A model generated the notes under the pieces. The model saw nothing but the letters and a program-made list of their open reading frames with translations. It searched no databases and was not told the origin of the DNA. Below, one piece after another: positions 52,227 through 62,900 of a stretch of 64,000 nt of DNA. The position numbers and the translations under genes were made by a program. The stretch is from Corallium rubrum (taxonomy: Eukaryota > Cnidaria > Anthozoa > Scleralcyonacea > Coralliidae), in the NCBI GenBank assembly GCA_964035015.1, contig CAXIUP010000029.1:33501-97500 (forward strand). Reading direction: 5' to 3'. Numbering within the stretch: the stretch's first letter is position 1; the number at the start of each line of letters is the position of its first letter.

Positions 52227-53839
52227 ATGTCAGGGAGACGTAGAAAAAGACCCAGATTTGAACTCTCATCAGACAAATTGGGAACAGATTCTATTTTCTC
52301 TTCTGAAAATTCAACGGACAGTGATGTATTTCTTGCCGATTCACCTATACCTCCTACACAGGCTAGAGTCCTCACACCTATATCAACTGATCAGGAACAA
52401 TCAGACTCGGAAATTTCTTCAACTGACCACTCCGAATCTTCAGTCGATCAAACTGAACCCACAAATTCTGACATAAGTGATCAAGAACTAAACCAAGCAG
52501 AGAACCAGGAGAGATTTCGGTGAAAAATTCCTGTTGGTGAAACATCGTCACCTCGTGAAGAAGACCATTGGCAAGACGGACACGTCGAAAGTGTGATTAA
52601 TTCTGCACGTGGATATGAAGTAAATGAGTCAATTGAAGCTGGTATGTCTACACGCTTGAGTCTTAATCATTCTGTTTGTCACAGTCGCACTTTGAATGTT
52701 AAACAAAAAGCAAACAAATTATCAATCGACCGCGAAAATCGTAGTTTCTACTTTTAAATGGCATAATCAAAATATGTAATGCCGCGCCCTGCAACACAGT
52801 CGTAATCTTATACTGAAGCCATGTAAAATAATAGTGCAGCATATAAGAAGTGTTTTGGGGGTATACGAAAAACAGCGGAGGCCTTTATCAGAGCGAAAAG
52901 GGATCTGCCCGAAAGATCAGTATTTCGTTCCAAAATTTCTCGGCGTTTCGTTTATACTCCTAGCAAATGCTCAGTTTGTGGGGAATGGAACACTTTCGAC
53001 GGCGATCGGCCTAGCCTTTTTCGAGTTTTCGATATATTCAAAAACCGAACCGGACAAACATTGGATGGTATTGACGAAGAATTATTTATTTCGATTATAT
53101 GTTATTTTATAAAAAAACAACTTTAACGTTAGCATACAGTACCTAAGAATTTTTTGAAATTATATAAATTTATAAGTAAGATAGCAGATCTTTAAAGCCC
53201 TAATCAAACGAGAACACAAGTCATCGCAAGTTTTAGCTTGTGCTTGCTTCTGTCTCGTTTGATCGCCAGCTTGTGATGACTTGCGGTGACTTGCGTTACA
53301 TGTAGCTTGTGACTAATTTGATCTTGTTTAAATTTCATCGCAAGTTTTCTTCAACTTGCGAGAGCTTGCGTCGAAACGTTTGAACACAAAACACAAGTCG
53401 ATGCAAGTCTTTCATGCTCCGTCGCCATAAAAACTAACTACCATGAGAACTGACGAAAAGGCGTGGAAACTAGCGGAAGTGCAGAACTTGCAACGACTTG
53501 TGCCGACGTTTGACTGGTGGCCTCGCTCGCGTTCTCGTTTGATTAGGGCTTTATATTGACATATTAATTTATTTAATACTTTTTTCCACAGATGGTGATT
53601 TACCTTTATTACTCCTAGACCAAAGTCAACTGGATCTTTTAGATAATGAAGATGCTGCAACTAACTTTTTCAATGAGCTACCTGTATCAGATGATGAAGA
53701 TGCTGCTACCAACAGTACCAACTTATTCAATGAGCTACCTGTACCAGATCATATTTGCTCATCACTGGAAACTGCTAGGAACTGGTTTATGAATTTCTTT
53801 GTCAGCAGTCTATCACCAACTACTGGTATTAGTTCTTAA
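52227..53839 (+). CDS. acidic Ser-rich protein, two-exon gene with an in-frame TGA
   Basis: Exon 1, 52227-52641, starts MSGRRRKRPRFELSSDKL: a basic, nuclear-signal-like start, then a Ser/Thr/Asp-rich acidic region. Exon 2, 53592-53839, follows a strong donor (GGTATGT) and acceptor (TTTTTCCACAG) in matching phase and ends at TAA. Exon 2 contains a tandem repeat of about 18 residues (EDAATN...FNELPV). Exon lengths sum to 221 codons. A single TGA at 52521-52523 (codon 99) lies in frame; the frame after it stays coherent (VGETSSPREEDHWQDG) up to the donor. It may be a recent nonsense allele, a sequencing error, or a sign that exon 1 ends differently. Family not recognised. The intron carries the MITE at 53195. 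Confidence 0.5.
53195..53551. mobile_element. MITE family M1, copy 2 (357 bp)
   Basis: Termini AAGCCCTAATCAAACGAGAA and TTCTCGTTTGATTAGGGCTT are perfect inverted repeats, each flanked by TA (53193-53194, 53552-53553). The interior repeats CTTGC / GCAAG words (CATCGCAAGTT, GACTTGCG). Same family as 28272-28498, but longer. Confidence 0.88.
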
Positions 53840-54718
53840 AGAGTATCCTCGCTCATAAGTTGCAGGGTCTCTACACTATCCAGCTTATTTTCTACAAAAT
53901 TTAACAAAAAATGTTTTAACAGCATTTCTAAACAGTGTTATATTGGTCATATATATTTAATAAAACACCAATAGTTTTCATCAATATTTATGCCTTGATA
54001 AGTTTCACAGAAGTTTAAATCAGTAATACGTATATTTTATGCAGCCCAACCAAAAAGCATGGACACATATAAACACATTCTTAATCTGACAAAAATGTTC
54101 CTATTTATATATTCTCAATATATTGACTATACATTATTCAGAACATATAAACGTTTATAATATAATTTAAACTTGTTCAAATGTTCATCTTTTTAATATA
54201 GATCAATAAAAATTCATCTGGCCACATGGCCATGGTGTCTTCGAATCTACAATACAACATTTAAATTTTAATAATATGTATTATTTACAACATATATATT
54301 TCCTGTACTTACCAATAAATATTTCAACAACATTTATCAGGTCTTTTTCTTTTAAGTGTTTGAAAAGATTCTTAACAAGTTCGCTCGCCATGATGCCTTT
54401 CCACATATGGTTGCTCATGCACGAAACATGCACGACAGATCTCACCGGTCAGCAGTTTTCGGCCAGCCCAAAAAGAACCTGGATTCGAATTTGTCAAATA
54501 GCCGCACCCCGGGGCTCCGAAAGGTGGTCAAATGTCCCGATCACAGGCGAATCTGCTTTGGCGAATCCCGTGGGTATGCCCGGCCTCCCCCCCCCCCCCC
54601 TGGGTGCTTAACATTGATAGGTGCATTATGGTCTCTTAACTATTTATATATAATTTATTCCTACATAATTTATCGAAATCCCTATTTAAGCAGCATTCTG
54701 GTCACTAGATGATGAAAG
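53840..54718. other. no gene seen; poly-C tract
   Basis: AT-rich, with a 14-C run near 54587-54600. Open frames around 54276-54712 have no recognisable domain. Confidence 0.35.
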
Positions 54719-54820
54719 CTCAAACGAATAAATATATTTATATATATATATATTTATATATATATATAAATATATTTATATATATATTTATATATATATT
54801 TATATATATATTTATATATA

Positions 54821-54918
<98 letters not shown>

Positions 54919-54945
54919 CATATTTATATACTATATATATGTATA

Positions 54946-55005
<60 letters not shown>

Positions 55006-55013
55006 ACTATATA
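54719..55013. repeat. AT microsatellite with ATATATTT periodicity
   Basis: About 290 bp of (TA)n interrupted by TTTATATATA units of 10-14 bp. It lies just outside the left end of PLE-C; a similar tract borders its right end. Confidence 0.9.
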
Positions 55014-55119
55014 CCAAGAATAAACAGTAACAAATGAGTCACAGGATTGGCAAATGGATAGAAAGCGCTCAATACCATGGTAGGTAGAGCGAATATATAT
55101 TTATTATTGGTGAAGATAG

Positions 55120-55169
55120 CTGTCGCTACTCCGAGTTTCACGCTATTGCGATCATCAGGCAACTGACAG
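55120..55169 (-). ncRNA. hammerhead ribozyme-like core HHR5
   Basis: Same sequence as HHR6 in the inverted arm: CTGATGA, stem II CGC/GCG with AATA loop, GAAAC, TC; outer stem I CTGTC / GACAG. Confidence 0.75.
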
Positions 55170-55753
55170 AACTGATAAAATTACTCGCTATTTACAATGT
55201 GCTACTAGGTGTCTAGTTACATGTTGGCATTTGTTGAAAAGTTCTGATCGTTTGTTTAGCAATTTTTTGTCTTTCATAATCAGCAGTTTTTCCTCGAGGC
55301 ATAGGTTGCATCCTCTGGAACCACGCTTGTATGCTGGGACCTTCTTGATGAAAGACCATCTTAGAGAGAAATCTCGCTTTGCATCTTTTAGTTTCCAAAC
55401 GTGCTTTGAGAGCTCGGTGTTGTTTGAGTATTTCCGGGTGTTGAAAGATTTTTTGTGGTTATTGTATCTGGTCTTGAACTGGTTGGCAGTTATGCCAATG
55501 TAGGATTTTTACTCGCTACCGTCTGTTGTTGTAACTTCAGCTTTGTAAATAACATTGCTCGTGAGGCATTTCCCTTCGGTCGGGCATTGGTCAGGTTATC
55601 TACAGTTACAAAGTCATGTGTCATTGTTGCTTCTGTTGTTTTTTGTTGTGTGCTGCTTCAGTATTTTGTTATTGTTGTCTGCTGATAAACGTTTTCATGT
55701 TGTCAAGGCAACTATAGCTAATACGTACTGTATGGCGATTGAATATTTTGTGC
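55130..55753 (-). pseudogene. PLE-C left half: GIY-YIG region, inverted copy
   Basis: Minus-strand copy of the last about 190 codons of the element's ORF (from IFNRHTVRISYSCLDNM to NKCRHVT). It has a 1-bp insertion near the HNNK codons (extra A, about 55677), a TAA in place of a Lys codon near 55511, and otherwise matches 56473-57037. Non-functional by itself. Confidence 0.85.
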
Positions 55754-55756
55754 GAC

Positions 55757-57037
55757 ACTAACATAATCATGCACGCCAGAATATCTCTACTCTTTAGCAG
55801 CAACCACATGTGGACCAAGCGAAACTCGACCGACTCATTTGATGTGACAATGGGAAGCTTTGACGGCGCCGAGATATGTGAACTTGTTGGCCTTTTTTTC
55901 CTAAATGAGCTACAAAAACGCTTTGGCAGCAACATTGGCCTTTACCGAGATGACGGCCTCGCAGCCATCAACACCACATCCGGCAGATTGGCAGACAAGG
56001 CGAGAAAAGATCTGGTCGAGATTTTCGACAAATTCGGCCTGAGTATAACAGCGACGGCAAACCTGAGGTGGGTAAACTTCCTAGACATAACGTTTGACTT
56101 GACCGACGGTACATACAAACCATACAGGAAACCGAACGATGGCCCCTCCTACATTAACAATTCCTCAAACCATCCGCCCTCCATTCTACGTCAACTACCC
56201 TCATCCAACAACAAACGCATCAACAAACTGTCATGTAACAAGGAAACATTTGACATCGCAGCACCACTCTACAACGACGCACTGAAACGAAGTAACTTTG
56301 ACGCGCCCCTGACATACGACCCACCCAGCGTAAACCAAAACAGACCACAAAGACGCAACAGACAACGAAACGTGATATGGTACAACCCACCCTACAGCAA
56401 GAACGTTAAAACAAACATCGGACGAGAATTCCTACAACTGATTGACAAACACTTCCCTACGAACAACAAACTGCACAAAATATTCAATCGCCATACAGTA
56501 CGTATTAGCTATAGTTGCCTTGACAACATGAAAACGTTTATCAGCAGACACAATAACAAAATACTGAAGCAGCACGCAACAAAAAACAACAGAAGCAACA
56601 ATGACACACGACTTTGTAACTGTAGACAACCTGACCAATGCCCGACCGAAGGTAAATGCCTCACGAGCAATGTTATTTACAAAGCTGAAGTTACAACAAC
56701 AGACGGTAGCGAGAAAAAATCCTACATTGGCATAACTGCCAACCAGTTCAAGACCAGATACAATAACCACAAAAAATCTTTCAACACCCGGAAATACTCA
56801 AACAACACCGAGCTCTCAAAGCACGTTTGGAAACTAAAAGATGCAAAGCAAGATTTCTCTATAAGATGGTCTTTCATCAAGAAGGTCCCAGCATACAAGC
56901 GTGGTTCCAGAAGATGCAACCTATGCCTCGAGGAAAAACTGCTGATTATGAAAGACAAAAAACTGCTAAACAAACGATCAGAACTTTTCAACAAATGCCG
57001 ACATGTAACTAGACACCTAGTAGCACATTGTAAATAG
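55757..57037 (+). pseudogene. PLE-C RT (5'-truncated) and GIY-YIG endonuclease
   Basis: Homology begins at TNIIMHARISLLF (about 55757) and runs in one unbroken frame to TAA at 57037. Present: FDVTMGSFDGAEICELVG, the catalytic GLYRDDGL at about 55945, FLDITFDL, PYRKPND and SNHPPSI of the RT; a basic linker; a Cys finger (CNCRQPDQCPTEGKC, about 56620); and the GIY-YIG nuclease (SYIGITANQFKTRYNNH, about 56720) with a CNLCLEEK tail. RT motifs upstream of the palm are missing, so the copy is truncated at the inversion point. No frameshifts, consistent with youth. Its sequence type differs clearly from PLE-A and PLE-D. Confidence 0.9.
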
Positions 57038-57055
57038 CGAGTAATTTTATCAGTT

Positions 57056-57105
57056 CTGTCAGTTGCCTGATGATCGCAATAGCGTGAAACTCGGAGTAGC
57101 GACAG
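57056..57105 (+). ncRNA. hammerhead ribozyme-like core HHR6
   Basis: CTGATGA, stem II CGC/GCG (loop AATA), GAAAC then TC. Stem I has a CC/GG inner part and a perfect outer CTGTC / GACAG helix with an internal loop. It lies just after the PLE-C stop codon, where Penelope terminal ribozymes are expected. Confidence 0.8.
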
Positions 57106-57132
57106 CTATCTTCACCAATAATAAATATATAT

Positions 57133-57133
<1 letters not shown>

Positions 57134-57182
<49 letters not shown>

Positions 57183-57250
57183 TTATATATATTTATATAT
57201 TTATATATAAATATATAAATATTTACATATATATATATATATATATATAG
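57134..57250. repeat. AT microsatellite between PLE-C and PLE-D
   Basis: (TA)n and TTTATATAT units, about 115 bp, continuous with the PLE-C right end. Confidence 0.9.
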
Positions 57251-57251
57251 T

Positions 57252-58960
57252 AATACCTACATTCCATTAAACGCCGACCCTACTAAATCTACAATATCTC
57301 GTATAAACTCAAAACTAAAATCTCTCAAGGACAAAGGAAAACTGAAACCAAACACCTACTACCGAATCAGATCACACGACGCCAATATCGCACGCTTCTT
57401 CGGACTACCTAAAATCCACAAAGACAACATACCACTACGACCCAGTCTCTCTTCCTGGATCACCAACATATCACCCCTCAAAGTACCTAGCGCAACTTCT
57501 CCAACCTCTAGTGAAAACCTCTCCTTGTTCAATCGACAACGTCAACACCTTCCTAGAACACATAAAAGACCTCAAAATAGAACCTGATGAAACCATGATA
57601 TCATTTGACGTTGTTTCATTATTTACCTCTATTCCACTACAAACAGCGAAAACAATCACCGACAAGTTACTTTCTGACAACACAAGTGGTAAACAAGAAC
57701 CAACCTAAGTAAATATGACATCCTCGACCATCTTGACCTACACCTCTCAACTGAATTCCGCTTCCAAGACAAATACTACAAACAAGTATCGGCACCCTGA
57801 TGGGATCTCCACTTTCCAGTTTCCTCACTGAAGTGGTGCTGCAAGACCTAGAGAAAAAGTCTGCATCGAATAACAAAGACATAAGACTTTGGGACAGATA
57901 TGTCGACGACGTTTTGGCAGTAGTGAAAACAAACAAAATTAACAATGTACTGCAAACGATTAACAACACCACTGACAACATTACATTCACTATAGAAGAA
58001 GAACATGACAACAAACTAGCCTTTCTTGATGTTTTACTAACTAAGACTAATGACGACACCATCCACACACAGGTTTACAGATAGAAAACTAACACTGACC
58101 AAATATTGAATTACAACAGCAACCACCCTACCCAACACAAGATCAGTTGTATCAAAAAACTGTTCAACAGAATCGATACACACTGCATCACACAACAATC
58201 TAAACAGAACGAACGAAACTACCTATACCAGACATTCCTTAAGAACAAATACCCAAAAAACTTTATACACAAAATCACGACATAAAGAAATCACACACAA
58301 ACCAAAACTACGGTCCAACACCCAAACAACGCAACACCAGAAAAGAAAAAAAGTGGTTCTACCAGACATCCAGACCATATCCGAAATAACAACCAGATTA
58401 CTCACACAACACAACATAGAAGTAGCTCACAAACCATTACACAAACTCTCGAGCAACTTTACTAAACACAAAGACAGAATTACCACAACTGCCCGACGAA
58501 ACGCGATCTACATGTTCCCTTTGCAACGACTGCCCACTTAAATACATCGGCGAAACATACAAGAAGGTTGAGTCAAGACTAACTGAACACAGAAACGCAG
58601 TCAAACGACATGATCACAAATCCCTTCTGGCAATCCACGCAGACGACCATGGCCACACATTTAACTGGACTCAAACGAAAGTTCTAGGCCAAGCCTCAAC
58701 AAGACATGCCCGCGAGTTCAAAGAAGCATGGTACAGCACAGAAAAAAACACATTTAACAGACACGTTGAAATACCTACTATCTACCATCAACTAAAACAC
58801 ACTCAACATTCGATCTCCTATAAAGTAATAACCAATCAGAACCAACCACTGGGGACACCAACCAATCAAAAATCTACCAAAAACAACAAACCGATCAGAC
58901 ACTCGGATCGCATATCACAACAAAATTCAAATAATATAAACGAAGAACCCAAACTCTAAC
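57252..58960 (+). pseudogene. PLE-D RT / GIY-YIG endonuclease, broken
   Basis: Order of motifs across frames: finger region IARFFGLPKIHK (about 57390), ISFDVVSLFTSIPL (motif A, about 57600), MGSPLSSFLTEVVLQDLE (about 57800), the catalytic WDRYVDDVLAVV (about 57890), LAFLDVLLTK (about 58015), TAG at about 58081, linker, then CNDCPLKYIGETYKK (GIY-YIG, about 58530) and a long basic tail to about 58960. At least four frameshifts or stops. YVDD is the canonical RT active site and is intact. This lineage uses a Cys finger directly before the nuclease, like PLE-A. Confidence 0.85.
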
Positions 58961-58967
58961 CACCTTA

Positions 58968-59007
58968 TTTCTGACGAAGACTCGAAGGACCGAGTTGAAA
59001 GCTCAAA
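58968..59007 (+). ncRNA. hammerhead ribozyme-like core HHR7
   Basis: TTT then CTGACGA, stem II GACTCG / CGAGTT (6 bp), loop AAGGAC, GAAA, GC, TC, then AAA pairing back with TTT. At the PLE-D 3' end. Confidence 0.78.
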
Positions 59008-59042
59008 CTTTAAAAAACTTAAATCCAGAGAACACAAATTCA

Positions 59043-59046
<4 letters not shown>

Positions 59047-59096
<50 letters not shown>
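59047..59096. repeat. (TA)n microsatellite
   Basis: About 45 bp of TA repeats between PLE-D and PLE-E. Confidence 0.95.
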
Positions 59097-59097
<1 letters not shown>

Positions 59098-59693
59098 ACA
59101 ATCGAAATATGGTATAGTAAGTTAATACTGCCGAAACAGAGAACGTAAGTGGTCTAACGTTTCGAGCGAAGGCCCTTCGTCAGAGAGAAACGTAAAGAGT
59201 AAAACAAACAACGAGCTTATATACGCGAGATAATCACGTGATAAAAATTAGCCAATCAGATAAAGGTAACAAAGACAAACTAATAATGACATTCAAAAGA
59301 ATAAGCCAATCAGAGCAAAGTAACAATAACACATAAATAATGAGATGCGAAAGCCATTTGCTATTCTCACCATCGATAAGTAAAAAAAGGAGAGTAAAAA
59401 ATAGAGAGTAAGGAATGGAGAAGTAAAGTGAAAACACTGTTTATGTCTGCCCTTGCTAATACAAAAACAGCATCGTTCGTTGAGTCCATGAGGATGAATG
59501 CTTCCAATTTTGAAAATGAGATGCTTTTCCTGCCGTTTGTGGCTATGATTACCACTGGAAATGGGTGAGATAGCACAAACTTTCATGTCAGAAATATGAT
59601 GGTTGACACTATTAAAATGTCGGGCAACAGGCTTGTCAACATCATTGTTCCTCAAAGAACGAAGATGTTCAGCAAACCTGTCAGATAAACGTC
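59097..59693 (-). mobile_element. Penelope-like element PLE-E, 3' part, cut by the BEL element
   Basis: Minus strand from 59693: the GIY-YIG segment (RRLSDRFAEHLRSLRNND), then VARHFNSVNH and IHPHGLNE (59655-59430), closely related to PLE-A's C-terminus, then a 3' region ending in HHR8. The coding sequence stops abruptly at 59694, where the BEL LTR begins; the 5' part should lie beyond the right edge of the window. Confidence 0.8.
59151..59188 (-). ncRNA. hammerhead ribozyme-like core HHR8
   Basis: Minus strand: TCT, CTGACGA, stem II GGGC/GCTC (loop CTTC), GAAAC, GTT, then AGA pairing with TCT. Nearly identical core to HHR1, as expected from the relatedness of PLE-A and PLE-E. Confidence 0.78.
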
Positions 59694-59889
59694 TGTTGGT
59701 TATTAGTCATCAAGACTGGTTCAATTTCCTCTTTATTCACAACAATATAAAATAACAAAACACAACACTAACACACAAACACAAGGTCCTACACATGGTT
59801 TTTAAAACATGACAATCGGGGGATTCGTTACGTGTTCAAGGAGCCTTCCACGCGAGTCCCACGCAGTCTAATGACATAAATTCCTTACA
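59694..59889 (-). repeat. BEL 3' LTR, 196 bp
   Basis: On the minus strand it starts TGTAAGGAATTTATG and ends TAACCAACA, with an AATAAA signal (GTGAATAAAGAGG) about 40 bp before its end. The boundary on the left is where the PLE-E reading frame resumes. Confidence 0.85.
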
Positions 59890-59967
59890 CTCCCCCCGTT
59901 GATCGGTGATAAATACTGGTGATTATCTCAACACCGATCAAGTACTATCCGTGATACAACTAAACTT

Positions 59968-62900
59968 AATCAGTCAAAAGTCCTTCTATTATCCATTGTC
60001 TTCTTCTTGCTTCGGCTTCAATGGCTGCAGCTCTTCGTTTCCTCTTTGGTTCGGCTTCATTCTCCCTTGAAGGTTCATTATCTTCTAATACAACTTCCCC
60101 TTCTGCAGTTTTCTCCTTGCTGTCTGAACAGCTGACTTCAAGTGGATATAACCTTTGAACTGGTCATCGGATTGTGGTCGGCTTAAAACCCTTACTTGAA
60201 GTTGTCACCTTCGCTCCTCTTACTTTACCGTCCTTTCCCTTGATAAGTTGCTCCACCTTGCCCATCTTCCAGTGACATCTTCGTTTATTATCTTCGTGAA
60301 CAAGAACCACGTCACCCACAGCTATTCTTTGCAAACTGGTATTCTTGGTGTTCTTCATTCCGTGCCTGTGCGAATTTCTTAACTCGAGAAGATATTCATT
60401 CTTCCATCTCCTCCAAAATTGGTCCAAGAGGTTGTTCAGGTGGTTCATCCGTCCCGTTGTGTCTTGCTTGGACAAGTTCCATTCTGGGTCTATCCCTTGG
60501 TTCGCTGAGTTCGGCAGGGATAAAAGTCGTCGACCAAATATCAAGTGCGATGAGGTTAGCGGTTCCTCAAAATCCTCTGTGGAGACGTATGTTAAGGGTC
60601 TCGAATTCAAAACTACTTCCACGTCCAACACAGCCGTTAGGAGCTCTTCATACATTAGTCTTGCATTTCCCAGAATTTTCCTTAGACACCGCTTTGTAGA
60701 TCCAATCAGGCGTTCAAAGAATCTACCCCACCACGGCGCCTTAGGCAGGTTGAATGACCATTCCATTCCCTTGTTGGATAGGTATCGGGTCACGTCTGGA
60801 TTCTCGTAAAGCGTAGAGAGTTGTTTAGAAGATGACAGGAACGTTTTGGCGTTATCAGAAATCACCTTAGTAGGAATCCCACGTCTTGCGATAAATCTTC
60901 TAAAGTTACGGATAAACGCTTCGCTGGTTAAACTTGGAACAAGGTCTAAATGCACCGCTCTCGTTGAACAACACGTGTATAGTGAAATCCACGTTTTTAA
61001 CGTCCCTTCTTCGTTCTCGGATGACTTGATGTATAGGGGCCCTGCGAAGTCCAGTCCTACAAAGGAAAATGGATGGGTTCTCTGTATCCTGAATTCTGGA
61101 AGAGGTGGAGCTTGTGGAGCTTGATATGCCTTTGTTCGGAATCTTTTACAACACTTGCATTCGAGAAGAATCTTTCTTACGCGCTGCCGTTCACGGATTA
61201 ACCAATATCTTGTTCTGATCTCTGTTAGCGTCTCCTTGACTCCTCCACGACTCACTCGTTCGTGGCACTTTGTTACGATCATTTCAGTCACGGGGTGTTT
61301 AGTATTCAGCAGGATCGGATCCTTCATATCCTTCTGAATAACCGCCCTTTCGATCCTTCCTCTACATCTAAGCACTCCTCGATCATCTTGAAACAATCCA
61401 AACTGGTTTGACCAGGACATGAACTTAGAATCGTGAGGTATGATTGCCTGCATTGCTTTCAACCAGACTATTTCAGCTTCTCGTAAATCTTCAACTGAAA
61501 TTTCCATGGAAGGTTGGGTTGGCTGTTTGGCTATCCTGTATTTCAAAAGTTGGGTAACCTTTACCACGGTCGCAATTACTCTGAGAAGTTTCTGGAAGTC
61601 ATTGAATTTCGATGCATCAATGATCGCTTGGATGTTCTTCTCAGTAGTGGTACCAGCTAGTGTTGTGGTTACAGAGTTCGTGATCTTGTTGCGGCTATCC
61701 TTCTTCATTTCCTTGAGGCATTCACACGGCATAGAATGATCTTCTGTTGACTCCTTTGACTCTTCATGTTCGTTCAACTGTACCAGCCATTCGGGCCCAT
61801 TGAACCAGAGGTTGCAGTCGTTCAGCTGAGATGGTAATACTCCTCGCGATGGTATATCCGCGGGATTGTACTTACCCGGACAGTGCCTCCAAAGCTCTGG
61901 TGGTACGAGGGTTCTGATCTCGTTGACGCGATTTTGTACAAATTGTTTCCATTCCTTGTGCTCGTTCTTTATCCAGTACAGTGAGACTTTAGAGTCAGTC
62001 CAGCACGATGGGTTGTCAAGTGCGAGTGTAGGTTCCAAGGCCCGTTGCACACTCATGATTAACCTTGCAAGGATTACAGCAGATAAAAGTTCGAGTCTGG
62101 GTATGGTCTGTCGTTCGTCAATTGGCGATACTCTTGTCTTTGATGCAACGATTCTGGCATGACTTCCACCTTGGGTTGTTATCTTCAGATAAACCACAGC
62201 CGCATAAGCATGTGCTGATGCGTCACAAAATCCTTCCAAATGGTTCCTCTATGTTGGCGAAATAACATCTTGGTAAGACAAAACAATCAATCTTCTTCAT
62301 TTCGTCGACAAGCTTCTTCCATCTTTCTCGTAACTCACCTACAAGTGGGGTGTCCCAATCTACTTGGTGTTTGCATATCTCTTGGAAAAGCATCTTCAGT
62401 TGTATGGTGACAGGTGATAGGTTTCCCAATGGGGTCATAAATTCGCGAAGAGGCACTGACAATATTCCTCTTCGTTGGCTCATTAGTGTTCGCGGCTTCT
62501 GTTATACTTTCGAAGTTGAAATTCAGTGAATCGTCCTCGTGGTTCCACTTAACTCCGAGAATCTTGTGTTCCTGGGCCGTAATCCCTTCTTCCGTATTTC
62601 CAAGTGTACTTTTCGTGAACGAAACATCTTCCATGACGATGGGATTACTCTCTGGATCGACCTGGGTTGTTAACTCCGCCAAGTACTCGTTTGAATGCTT
62701 GCCTTCATTGGTGACTATTTTCTTCTCATTTTCTTCAATTTTCTCCATCAGTTCACTTGAATTGGAAACGAACTTCCGCAAGTTAAACCCTCCTTCTGCT
62801 AACCGCGACTTTGACTTGAGGTAGAACTGGTATGCGTCTTGCTCGTTACTTTCACCCGCGCTGAGATCATCTACGTACATCGACTGCTTGAGATGTTTAA

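Larger units (their letters stand above)
55092..57133. mobile_element. Penelope-like element PLE-C, foldback structure
   Basis: A minus-oriented 3' piece (55753 down to 55092) joins head to head with a plus-oriented longer piece (55754-57133). The outer about 660 bp of both (55092-55753 and 56473-57133) are near-identical inverted repeats with one indel and a few substitutions. Both ends carry the same hammerhead (HHR5, HHR6) and finish in AATAAATATATAT, adjoining AT tracts. Confidence 0.9.
57252..59010 (+). mobile_element. Penelope-like element PLE-D, decayed
   Basis: An RT and GIY-YIG coding region with several frame breaks, followed by a short 3' region and HHR7. The 5' end abuts the AT tract at 57250. 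Confidence 0.85.

Noticed and set aside
52521-52523. Selenocysteine codon for the in-frame TGA
   Set aside because: No recognisable SECIS-like hairpin was evident in the 3' region and no selenoprotein family is recognised.
54709-55023. Ile/Tyr-rich open frame
   Set aside because: Translation of the AT microsatellite.
56432-56994. Minus-strand open frames of 112 and 90 codons
   Set aside because: Antisense of the PLE-C nuclease region.
60345-62265. Several plus-strand open frames of 60-154 codons
   Set aside because: Antisense shadows of the BEL polyprotein.
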